From assembly GCF_001638985.1 (NCBI RefSeq), contig NW_017265137.1, forward strand, positions 1,639,054-1,703,053: a DNA stretch of 64,000 nt, read 5' to 3'. Shown one piece after another: positions 50,732 to 64,000 of the stretch. The DNA comes from Phycomyces blakesleeanus NRRL 1555(-). Lineage: Eukaryota; Mucoromycota; Mucoromycetes; Mucorales; Phycomycetaceae. The notes below the pieces were generated by a model, which ran no database searches, was not told where the DNA came from, and worked only from the letters and a program-made list of their open reading frames with translations. How positions within the stretch are numbered: the stretch's first letter is position 1; the number at the start of each line of letters is the position of its first letter. Made by a program: the position numbers and the translations under genes.

Positions 50732-51527
50732 AGTTGTAAAGATTGGTTATATTTAATAATAAAATAGCTATAGAGAGAGAAAGGAGGGTTTTCTATCTAG
50801 ATACTCGTAAGAATAATTGTTGTATTTATGGGCTTTGAACCATTTGCTATCCACATACCTGTTTTTATATACAATAAAAAAAGGGTCCAAGTAAAGTATG
50901 AAAGAGGACAAACAAACAAGATACAGCAACAATGTTGGTTTTAAATACAATATTAACTGAGATCTAATAGATACCATCCCTGTTTACCCAATTTTCTATC
51001 TGTATCGATTAAAGAGTATTGCCTTTGACACATAAGTAGCCGCTTTACCTTTGACCAGAATGATAGAGAGCTATCAATTTGAAGTATTTTGCGCCTTATA
51101 TTATTGTTTTTCTTTCTCTCTCTTTCTCTTTTGACTTTGTTTCTTTCTTTTCTTCTTATGGTGTACATTAATATCTCTCCAAACTGATCGAGAATTATTG
51201 GACAAATCACCATTACAGAATAAATATATATAAATATATTTATTATATGGCGGGTATTTAACCCTAATATCCGAAAAGTTGTTCGATATCGGACAATCGA
51301 CAGTTCTCCAGAGAATCGCCTGTCTTGTACAAACCAAAGTCAAAACAAGATCTCAAAAATGGTACAACAATCAAGATCTCTTTTCGAGTTTTTATAGGTT
51401 ATTTCCGAATATTTCGTAAGAGAAAAACCAATCAATTGATCAATCAATTCTTCCTTTAACAAGTAAGAGGGGGAAGAAAGTAAAGAAAAAGAAAAGAAAA
51501 AGACATTTGTACTGGTATCCACGCATT
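50732..51527. other. Intergenic, no gene seen
   Basis: The 0.8-kb region holds the ferrochelatase promoter and the 3' end of the cullin gene. No coding sequence is recognised. Confidence 0.6.
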
Positions 51528-55382
<3,855 letters not shown>

Positions 55383-56589
55383 TGTTTTTGAGTCGACTGT
55401 AATAAGTGGTTGAGCGAAAGCTATAAAAAAATGAGAAGGTTATAAAGAAAATAAAAAAAAAGAAAATGAGGAAGAGGTATATATATAATATATATGTATA
55501 TATTTATAAGAAATAAAGGGTCCACCTTGTCAGTACGTATGCATGGTATGCACAAGTAGGTTCGTTCCCCCCAAAGAAAAATCAATCACGTGATTCGCCG
55601 GGCCGACTTAACAGGTTTATTAAATTGTTGCATTTTGAATAAATTTGCATTACAAAGAAACAAAGATACAAAAGAAAAAAGTCAATTAAGTTATACTGTG
55701 AGTATTTTAATGGTACTGGTTGGGAGTAGTTGGCCTAGTTCTCAATTAAGACAAACGAATTGGTTGTCAAAAAAGTGTTAATGGGATTTGTAGTATATTC
55801 TTCGAGCTGCTTGAATAATAACACTGGATGAAAGTAAAACCCTGTTTTTTTTAAAAAAAAAAACAAAAAAAAAACAGAAAAAAATCGTATTAAAATTGAA
55901 ACAGGTATATATATATGAGAAAAGTGAATTTCTGTATGTTTTGCTCTAAACCATATTGGTGTATATTATACATCTACATCCTCTTTGCCTGTATGCAAAA
56001 GATCATTAATTTACACAAATGATCCAAAATATTATTCATTCTTCTTAATCCAATATAAATTTCGCCTTTCTTTCATTTGGTTCGCTTTATATTTTACTTT
56101 ATTTTACCTTTCGACAAATTTACATTTAATTTTGTACAAAAAAAATGAAAGAATAAGAAACTAGTAAGGTTTTATCAACAATATATAAGATCTAACAGAG
56201 AAAGATCGAGATTTTTTTAGACAAACCAAACCAGACCAAAACTCCATTCTAACTGGTAATTTCATGGTTATATAATGAATAATAAAATAGTTTATTATTA
56301 CCAATGGTTGTAGCTGTAAGTGAAGGAATATGAACAGTAATATCTAGTCAGATATGATATATAAAAGAAAGCTTAAGTACTACAAGGTCTTGTAAAAATC
56401 GGCAAAAGTACATTAAAATGTACAAAAAAATAGAAGATAGGAATGTACAAAAACAAAATAGGTATATAAGTATAAATGTAAATAGTAATATGATACATAA
56501 AGGTATTTCTAAGGAGTGGGAGGGCTTGTATCTATTAATCTTTGGTAGTTCTTATCGTTACTATTTCTAGTAGTATTATTATTATTATT
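55383..56589. other. Intergenic, no gene seen
   Basis: The 1.2-kb region contains the cullin promoter and the 3' flank of the small secreted protein gene. It has a T8A10-type tract near 55848-55870 and (TA)n runs. No coding sequence is recognised. Confidence 0.6.
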
Positions 56590-56931
56590 TTAAAAGGCAA
56601 TAATAAAGGCCATGGCTGTTACGGTCATTGCAGTGGTGAGAAGTACACCATTAATAGGGGTGGTCATAGGCATGGCATCGGAAGAGAGGGATTGAATGGT
56701 AATTTCAGAAGCTCCGGTAGGTTGAGGAAAACCAAGGATCTCGATACTTGCACTGGCAGTGAAATTATTCATGCTTGGATCAACGCCATTCTTGTACATC
56801 TCGACAATTGTGTGGGAGACTGGGGCCAATTCTGGCAGGGTACCGTTAACTGCTTGGGTTTCAGACAAAGGAGCACTGTTGACAAGAGATAGACCCAAGA
56901 GAGCAAGGACGGCGATAGAAGAAGTTTTCAT
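56590..56931 (-). CDS. Small secreted, possibly GPI-anchored protein of unknown function
   Basis: A single-exon frame of 113 residues starts at MKTSSIAVLALLGLSLVNSA, a textbook signal peptide with likely cleavage after Ala20. The mature part has two N-glycosylation sites (NGT, NFT), is rich in Ser, Thr and Pro, and has no cysteine. It ends in a hydrophobic stretch (NGVLLTTAMTVTAMAFIIAF) after a polar spacer, which fits a GPI-attachment signal. A cell-wall or surface protein is inferred. The frame is open upstream to 57012, but the signal peptide marks Met at 56931 as the start. No family is recognised. Confidence 0.7.
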   Translation of the reverse strand: MKTSSIAVLALLGLSLVNSAPLSETQAVNGTLPELAPVSHTIVEMYKNGVDPSMNNFTASASIEILGFPQPTGASEITIQSLSSDAMPMTTPINGVLLTTAMTVTAMAFIIAF

Positions 56932-58794
56932 GATATATATTTTAAAAAATATTAGTTTGTGTTGTGCTGTGTTGTTGTGTTGAAGATTTGAATAAAGAAA
57001 GTAAGAAGCCAAACAATACTTGCTTTTATATGATTCTGGTCTCTATTATGATGATTATCGTTTGATCCAAGTTAGGCCTATTTACAGCCGTGATCCACGC
57101 AGATACTGTATGGATAACGATAGGTGTATTGAAGACGCTATGGAAGTATTAATGACGACGCGTAAACCTTATTGAACCTGTCAGTCCACCCTCGTGGATT
57201 TTCTCACATGTGTCTGAGGTAGAAATTAAATATACATATTTATATGAGCCAAAGACTAATAACAATAGAGAAATGATCCGGATTTTGTGATTCTTTACTC
57301 CCGGGATCTCAATTGTATCCAGAAAAAGGTATTTATGACTTATTCAAGGGTGTTTTCAACTTTTATTTTATTTAGGGATTTTGTGAAATGATACCAAAAA
57401 TAATGATAATAAAAACAACACCATCGTTTCAATTTCACATGCAAATTTTTACTGGGCTACAAGCAGCCAAAATCAAAACCAAAATAAAGAGATCGCCATC
57501 AATTGGTTCTTCATCAGTCGACTATTTTTTTTTTGTGTCGAATGGCTTTTCTCTGACTCTATATTTTCTGTGTCTCGAGTGCTGCCGAAATAGTGTCTAG
57601 TGGTATGAATAAATATACATATCTATTTGGCTCGGCACACTTCCTTATCTAGCCATTATGAGTCTCTCTTTCTCATTCTATTTTGGATAATTTGTGCTTT
57701 GCTATAAGCTTGCTGTTCCTATAGAGTTAATTTCCGTTTTGTCATCATCAGAAAATAATAAAAATGGAAAAATAACTACGAAAAGATCCGGCACCGATGT
57801 CTCTTTTTTTTTTCTTCTTTCTTTCCTTATCGTAATTCTTATAGACCCTCTCTCTATCTTTATTTTTATGCGTTTATTATTAATATTTTGTGGCAAATTT
57901 TGCTCCAGACTTTGAAGCGTGATTTCTTGGCCCGTTCATGCTTAAACCACAAGGTCCGTGGTGTGATGAACAAGAGGTTTAATGCAATGCGATGCGATGA
58001 TATCACTTTATTATATACTGTGCTTACTCTTACTCTTGCCCTTTATCTTAATTCTTAAATTATCATTTAATATATAAGATGTATAGAATTTTCGTGTAGA
58101 AAATTAAATACATATTTATAATAAGGAGTAATCTTACGGGGACGACGTTTCTATCTAACCGGGCAAATTCATTGTGACTACCTGCCCGAGGCACGATTTC
58201 TTTCTGTAATCCTTCAGGGCAAAATGATTTGTCCCTGAGAAAATATAATATATTCACTATACGCATTAGCTTACTATTTTGTCCCCACAATTTGTGTGCT
58301 TATCAATCTCCCGCCAGGCACCTAACTCTCATTATTTTAAGAGTTATAGCCTGTATTTGGGAAACTTAATAATGATGTATTGTCTCATACAAAAAAGAAA
58401 CAAATCTTGTATATTCAATTAGTAGCTCTGAATTTAGATTTGACAATAAAGAAACAGTAATTAGTCACAAATACACTATATCAATATCCAGTTATACAGA
58501 ATATAATAAAGAGTTGTTGTCATTAAAGTGTGACGCAATTGTGTTGAATATTTTGCTGTTTATTGGCCTTCTTACGCGTATGATGCCTTTCTCTTTCTTT
58601 CACTTACTTATATTCCCAGAGTTTGACAGCACCAATTGGTAAGTAATCCTCATCCACTCTTTTGCAAAGCACAAAATAGAATATTTATCCATATTTTGTG
58701 TCCTGGGCTGTATGAATTATTATAGTAAAAACTGATCCTTAGGGACCAGATAGAATTATTCCATACTGGCAAAAATATCACAGTTTGTGGGCTG
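56932..58794. other. Intergenic 1.9 kb, no gene seen
   Basis: Mixed AT-rich sequence. Short less AT-rich patches (for example 57085-57220 and 58135-58340) contain no extended frame that I recognise. They may be old mobile-element fragments. Confidence 0.45.
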
Positions 58795-59410
58795 GTGGAA
58801 TCAAAATGTCGTCTCCCACCAGTAAATGTCGTGTCCCTACAATTGGATGTTCCTTTTTGCAAGGATCGATTAATACACACAATGAAGTCGATAGCAACTC
58901 ATGATAATCCATCCGGTTCTGAATTATACACTTATAAACTCATTACAGCTGAAACCCAATATGAATTGATGAAAGATTTTTTTTTCCAAATCCAACAATA
59001 TTGTACAATGGAACGACTACAATACTGGGTTGGACAATAAAATATCTTAGAACCACGCAAAAGAGTGACAACGAATGGTCAAACAAGACATGGTCAACAT
59101 TTATGGATTGTCCGCAAGGAGATGAGGGAATTATTTATTGAATCTACAGATTCAATTGCAAAATATTGGGACTATCTCAATGAAGAGGTTGATTTTGTTA
59201 CCATTTGGTATGCTAGAAAATCTCCAGCCAAAGAAGACACATCGAGAACGCGACTTCTGCAACTCATGGTTGATAAATTGTATTTTCGAATGAAGTATGA
59301 GAAAGTGTATGTTAGTCCATGCTGCGTTACCAACCAACTGATTTTGAAGCGTAATTCCTCTGCATTAGTTCGCTTATTTTCATATATAAAAGGCTGTAAC
59401 GGCAATATTA
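58795..59410 (+). pseudogene. Interrupted ORF of unknown origin
   Basis: One frame reads from about 58795 to 59410 and is broken by a single TAA at 59038-59040. On both sides the frame has non-repetitive, protein-like composition (KLITAETQYELMKDFFFQIQQ before; WIVRKEMRELFIESTDSIAK after). I do not recognise a family. A neighbouring frame upstream (about 58742-58902, IIPYWQKYHSLWAGGIK) also looks protein-like, so a frameshift near 58800-58900 is possible. The downstream end runs into the MITE-like insertion at 59411. A decayed mobile-element gene or host gene is equally possible. Confidence 0.4.
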
Positions 59411-59680
59411 GAGCATCTCCAGGAGTCACCCAACATTTATTTTATTTAAATCCAAACACCACAACTTTAGCTAAAATAAAAATTATTTTTCCCAGCAGTC
59501 GAAGTTATCTTTTTTTTTTCTAAATAAATTTTAAATCCCTGTCAAACTTAGCAGCTATATAAAATTTGGGCTACTTTTTTTCATAAAATAAAATAAAATG
59601 AACTACTGGGAGCATGACTTTTAACTAAAAGTCTAAATCCGGGATAAAAGTCGAGATAAAAGCAACTGCTGGAGATGTTC
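59411..59680. mobile_element. MITE-like element with terminal inverted repeats
   Basis: The left end GAGCATCTCCAGGAG and the reverse complement of the right end GAACATCTCCAGCAG match at 13 of 15 positions. Both ends are flanked by TA (59409-59410 and 59681-59682), consistent with a TA target-site duplication. A second, inner inverted pair (CCCAGCAGTC near 59490 and GAACTACTGGGA near 59600) adds to the fold-back character. The element is 270 bp, AT-rich and non-coding. The ends resemble the GAGCATCTCCA-type ends of many MITE families as I remember them. Confidence 0.65.
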
Positions 59681-60185
59681 TAACTGCTGGGACTGGTCTT
59701 AGTATGTAGTGTATGTGTGCCCGGTGTGGAACAGTCCCAGAGATTGTTAGCTTGCCAGGTTTATTAGTAAGAATGAATCAATATTTGGTTGTGGTGTGTA
59801 TACAACAAAATATACATTTTCGAAGTTACATATTCTACCATTTCCCATTGTGTCTTCTACCGATACTCCAGGCCTTGTCCAATCTCCTTTGCCTTGTCCA
59901 ATCTTTTCTTTGCGTTGTTCAATCTCTTGTCTTGTTCAATCTTTTTTACCTTGCACCAACGAAAATAGACTATATATATATTGTTAGTGATCATAGAAAG
60001 CTTCGACTTCACCACACAGTCTTGCACATCCTTCCCACCAACATTCATATTCTATATATTTTCATATTTTAGCCTTTTTTTTAATTAATTCATTATTTTT
60101 TTATTTTTTATATAATTTATATCTGTTGCCTTGGAAACCAAATCTCTTCTTCTTTCTCTTTCTTTTTTTTTATTTTATACGTATC
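59681..60185. other. Intergenic, no gene seen
   Basis: Contains a TTGTCCAATC-type short repeat (about 59875-59945) and T-rich sequence before the decayed UAP1 copy. Confidence 0.5.
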
Positions 60186-61730
60186 ATGAGTTTTACCGAC
60201 CAAGATTACCGAGTATTAAAAACACGCTATGAAGCAGTTGTTCATGGCCATGTATTTGCATTTTTCAAAGAGCTGACACCTAGCCAGCAAGAGATTTTCT
60301 ACAGTCAATTAGCATCAATTCAGGTGGAGCAGGTGTCTAGAATCGCACAAGACATTCTGACCATGGGTCACGATAACAAGGTCACCCAGGACCCTGCAAA
60401 GGTCGATCTCAAGCCTTTGCGATCCCATGCCATTGATTTCCTGGCTTCTGACACCAAAGAGAAACTGGAGACCTGGAGACCTGGAGAGATCTTGGGTTGC
60501 AATTGATCGGCCAAAACAGAGTGGCTGCTATTTTGATGACAGGAGGCCAAGGTACCCGTCTATGTTCCTCTCCACCTAAAGGATGTTATTACATCAGTCT
60601 GCCTTCCCACAAATGTCTTTTCCAGCTCCATGCTGATCGAATCCTTCGTCTCCAGACACTTAGCAAACAGAAAAAAATACGAGCAGTACCAGCAACAATA
60701 AGAGCAAGAATCCAATAATTCCTTGATATATCATGACCTCTGAACCTACTCACCGATCCACCTGTGATTTCTTTGAGACCAACAATTATTTTGGTCTCGA
60801 CAAATCCAACTTCCTATACTTCCAACAAGGTGCTATACCTTGCTTCACGCTCAAAGGCATACTGATGTTTGAACAAAAGGATAAAATGGCTATTACCCCC
60901 GATGGAAATGGCGGGCTTTACGACGCTCTTTACAAACAAGGTATTATTACGTCTCTCAAACAAAGAGGTATTGAATACTAGCATTTATATTATGTTGACA
61001 ACAGCCGTGTTCGAGTAACTAAGCCAGTATTTGTGGAGCACTGTGTTTTTCGTCAGACTGATTGCAGTATTAATGTTGTCCCCAAAAGCCATCCAGAAGA
61101 ACCCGTAGGAGTGGTCTGCCTCAGAGACAACAAATAGGGTGTTGTAGAATTCTCTGAAATATCTGAGTTTTCTGCTCACCAGTCCACCGACACAACCAGT
61201 AGTAGTAGCAGTAGTATTGGTGATGAAGTTTCTAGCCTTGTATTTGGATCATCTAACATCGTGAGCCACTTATTCTCTACTGGTTTCTTGGAATCCGCAT
61301 CTATATTTGCAGATCAGCTGGAATACCATGTTACCATAAAAAAATGACGTTTGTAGACCTCTCTTCTGGAGAGACTGTCAAGCCAACCACAACCAATGGA
61401 ATCAAATTGGGATGATTCGTGTTTGATGTGTCTGGTCACTCAAAGACCTTTTCGGCTCTTCATGTCAACCGATCCAGCGAGTTTTCTCTAGTGAAGAACG
61501 GACCTGGTGCTAGTTCTAATTTCCCATAAACAGCCAGACAAGACATGTTCAAACTTCATGCCAAGCATGTCGAACAAGCAGGAAGAGTGGTTGCTCCTCA
61601 AGTTAAGATTGAACTCTCGCCGCTTGTGTCTTATTTTGGCGAAGGTCTTGCCATCTTTGAAGGAAAGATAATGGCTAAGTCAGGCATAATTCATGCCCTT
61701 GTGGATATTTCTACATTTTGTCTCTAAAAC
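60186..61730 (+). pseudogene. UAP1: Decayed UDP-N-acetylglucosamine pyrophosphorylase (UAP1/QRI1)
   Basis: UAP1 makes UDP-GlcNAc, the precursor of chitin and N-glycans. The copy is nearly full length from MSFTDQDYRVLKTRYE to a C-terminal KIELSPLVSYFGEGL, but is broken repeatedly. A 10-bp tandem duplication near 60470-60490 (ACCTGGAGAC unit) shifts the frame. A second frameshift lies near an A-run at about 60670. The tryptophan before YIMTSEPT is TGA (60724-60726), and TAG stops occur at 60979-60981 and 61135-61137, with more beyond 61340. The nucleotide-binding loop is altered (MTGGQGTRLC where the family has GGQGTRLG). No introns are visible, which fits a retrocopy but does not prove one. 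A working copy must exist elsewhere because the enzyme is essential. Confidence 0.88.
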
Positions 61731-62019
61731 CCATTGTTCTTTTTTTCATATCCAAATTTCATATTCTTATTATTAGTCCTATCGTTTCATTTATATATAT
61801 ATATATATATATCTAACGATAAATGTACCCACTCATTTAACGCACACACACACAAGCATATATACATATATACATACACACAAATATATATATTATAGAG
61901 ACAATTGAAAAATATTTTTATCATATTTTATATATATGTACACACCTACATCCACTCACCAAAACACATTCCCACACCACCACACGGGACTTTTTCTCTT
62001 CTTATTTTCTTTTCTTTTT
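61731..62019. repeat. (TA)n/(CA)n-rich spacer
   Basis: Simple sequence (TA, CA and TACA units at about 61793-61950) between the UAP1 pseudogene and the 3' end of the IF-3 gene. Confidence 0.6.
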
Positions 62020-62703
62020 CTATTTTTCAAATTGGATTTGGCAAGCACCGTTGGAAAATGCTGCTGGCTTTGTGACACGGAAGGCAGAAAGATGGGAAAT
62101 TACTTGGTCAATGACCTTTTGCTGCTCTTTTGGGTCGAGGCGCTGCTGTCCTTTCTTACTGACGATTTCAACCTTGACCTTGTTTCCCTTTTCAAGGAAC
62201 TGACTGGCCCTGCCGAGTTTGTGATCCATGTCGTGCAAACTGACGTTCCATCCAAAAGAAACTTCCTTAAGAACCGACTCTGGGGTGGTCTGCTTCTTTT
62301 TCTTGGATGCCTTTTGCTTTTCAAAGATAGCCTTCTTGTCAAACATACGACAGACTGGATTGGGCTCGGCAGAAGGATCGACCTCGATTAAGAAGTAGCT
62401 CGACCGATCGAAGCGGCGCAGGGCGTCGGCTAAGCGAATTCGTTCGTGAACCTGGCCTTTTTCGTCAACAAGAGTAATGAACCGTGCGGTGATTTCTTCA
62501 TCGCGGCGCAATCGATCTGTAGGTGCAATTGGTGTGGCAGAACGAGTTGGTAAAGGTGGACGTGGTTTGAGAAAGCCACCCATGGGAGGGCGAACCGAAC
62601 TGAGTCCTCCGTAGGCACGTAAGGGTGTCTGGTTTGAGACAGTACGCTCAAGAATGTGTGTGCGGACACACACGCAGAGGGATTGCATCCATTGTCTGTT
62701 CAT
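62020..62703 (-). CDS. Mitochondrial translation initiation factor 3 (IF-3)
   Basis: IF-3 keeps mitoribosomal subunits apart and proofreads start-codon selection. This single-exon gene encodes 227 residues. About 60 N-terminal residues are basic and lack acidic residues apart from one Glu, as expected for a mitochondrial presequence. The N-domain follows, with RRDEEITARFITLVDEKGQV and FLIEVDPSAEPNPVCRMFD, matching the bacterial IF3 pattern of R-N-E-I and D-L-V-E-V-x-P-x-A-x-P-P-V-C. A Lys-rich linker (KASKKKKQ) leads to the C-domain with DMDHKLGRASQFLEKGNKVKV. The downstream region is simple-sequence DNA and no intron is needed. Confidence 0.9.
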   Translation of the reverse strand: MNRQWMQSLCVCVRTHILERTVSNQTPLRAYGGLSSVRPPMGGFLKPRPPLPTRSATPIAPTDRLRRDEEITARFITLVDEKGQVHERIRLADALRRFDRSSYFLIEVDPSAEPNPVCRMFDKKAIFEKQKASKKKKQTTPESVLKEVSFGWNVSLHDMDHKLGRASQFLEKGNKVKVEIVSKKGQQRLDPKEQQKVIDQVISHLSAFRVTKPAAFSNGACQIQFEK

Positions 62704-63746
62704 CTTGTGCCTTTACCTTTCACAAGTGGCGTGTTTGAACACTTTTTTTCGGACCCTTGAACACAGTCACACGGTAAAGTGACACGAGCCATAGTATAAC
62801 CACACATTCTTTGAAGAAAACACATGCGTGTGTGTATATGCACATTTTCTAAATTCAAAAAAAAATGAAACACTTTTCAAATCCAGAGATTTATAGTGAG
62901 GCAAAAAGAGGTAGAATAATGAGATTATTTCCCAGTTTGAACCTGAGCAGTCTGGCCCTAGGATAAGATGTGGGCTTTATCCAAATATCTTAGATTGCAT
63001 TAATATTTACAAAAAGTAGAAATACTGTAAATGGAGTCACCGACCGTCTTAATAAAAGTAGTTCATTTACTTTGTTTTTTAAATGAGAGAGAGAGAGATC
63101 CCAGAGCTATAATAGAGAACTAATAGTTGCACTTTGTTAAGACAATTGCTGATAGTTTTAATCGATTACTTGGATATTGACATCCTTGAGGCTGTGTCCT
63201 CATTGAGTGATAAATTTGAAACCCTAAAAAAACCGCGCTTCAAGCTACATTGCAGTGCACCCTTCAACTCTCTACTCATTCAAGCTTACAGAACTTTCTA
63301 CTTTTTTCTTTCTTTTTTGAACAAGACAAGTTTACATACATTCCTTGTTAGATCTTTTATTCAATTTCTTTGCCCAGCATTACAACAATTTTTTTAAATA
63401 ATAACTAATAAATATAAGAATAGAAAGTATGGTTTTTGGCTCTTCAAAAATATAGTTATTTATGTTTGACGTTATTATATTTAAGGTTAAATTACTAAAC
63501 AAGAATCGCTACTTTCTTTGTAGAAAATACCTTTGTCTTTTTATTTTTTGCTTTCTTTCTTTCATAATCACTTATACGCTTGCTCCCTATAAAGGGCCCC
63601 AAAAGAAATATTCACATCGCTTCCAAAGAGATCTCTAATTCGAAACAAGAATTAGATATATTTATTATTATTATTATTAAAACTAGACAAACTATATATA
63701 TATACACACAATTTACCACACATAACTTAAAAGAAACGTAAAGTTA
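62704..63746. other. Intergenic, no gene seen
   Basis: One-kilobase AT-rich region with the IF-3 promoter on the left. A plus ORF at 63134-63397 is short, ends in Phe/Leu-rich translation and is not called. Confidence 0.5.
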
Positions 63747-63990
63747 CTAAAACGTAGTATATAGCCGTTCCATAACCTCCCTATCAGACATAGTTTCATG
63801 TGGTATATAATCATTAGATATGTTACCACATCTGATCACAGCGTACGTAAGGTTTATATCTTCGGTACACCATTCCTTTGGGACCATATCAAAACCAAAA
63901 TACTTATCCTTTTCATCTATAGTATTTATATTCCCACATTCTTGCTTTCGAAGAATCTTGGCTACGGTTGTGATATCCTCTTCAGTCATT
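63747..63990 (-). CDS. Unknown ORF reaching the right edge, possibly partial
   Basis: A minus-strand frame of 80 codons from ATG 63989 ends ERLYTTF-stop at 63747. Its composition is protein-like (ITTVAKILRKQECGNI, FGFDMVPKEWCTEDINLTYA). No stop separates the ATG from the window edge, so it may be the last exon of a longer gene. No family is recognised. Confidence 0.45.
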
Positions 63991-64000
63991 ATCCGTTGTT

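Overview
The window is nuclear DNA of a filamentous, early-diverging fungus. The best fit is Mucoromycota (Mucorales-like), but I cannot name the species. The intergenic DNA is very AT-rich with many (TA)n and T(n)A(n) tracts. Genes have several short introns (about 50-200 nt), and codon-biased exons stand out clearly. The gene set is fungal: a myosin-headed chitin synthase, a Byr4/Bfa1 septation regulator, a YCK-type casein kinase and VPS11. One intron has the full signature of the minor (U12) spliceosome, which most Dikarya have lost and mucoralean fungi are known to retain.

Layout, left to right. 1-3730: no host gene, but a 2.43-kb repeat copy (279-2710). 3731-5359 (+): gamma-glutamyl phosphate reductase. 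5627-11100 (-): myosin-domain chitin synthase. 11101-14570: gene-poor. 14571-17078 (+): Q-rich UIM protein. 18711-20843 (-): casein kinase I. 20844-24253: gene-poor. 24254-26585 (+): EF-hand mitochondrial carrier. 27773-28714 (-): Asn-rich coiled-coil protein. 29425-30565 (-): AlkB-like dioxygenase, head-to-head with VPS11 (31075-35428, +). 36079-36681 (+): ATP synthase subunit e. 37585-40138 (+): Byr4/Bfa1. 40659-43087: second repeat copy, inverted relative to the first. 45150-46421 (+): Ydj1-type DnaJ, tail-to-tail with RPN6 (46677-48600, -). 49039-50731 (-): ferrochelatase. 51528-55382 (-): CUL2-like cullin. 56590-56931 (-): small secreted or GPI-type protein. 58795-59410: broken ORF with a MITE-like element (59411-59680) inserted in it. 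60186-61730: decayed UAP1 copy. 62020-62703 (-): mitochondrial IF-3. 63747 to the edge (-): unknown ORF.

The genes are independent eukaryotic housekeeping units, not an operon or island. Themes are cell wall (chitin synthase, decayed UDP-GlcNAc pyrophosphorylase), mitochondria (carrier, subunit e, ferrochelatase, IF-3), protein turnover (RPN6, cullin, DnaJ, UIM protein) and vacuolar/endosomal trafficking (VPS11, YCK-type kinase).

Exon structures were assembled by eye from splice motifs, reading-frame continuity and remembered family sequence. Every multi-exon model closes in frame, but none has transcript support. The most unusual things seen are an AT-AC U12-type intron in VPS11, a second candidate in the cullin with an identical 14-nt branch region, three GC-AG introns, and an inverted pair of 2.4-kb repeats whose ~590-bp core is far more conserved than the rest. 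I did not find a clearly new multi-gene system.
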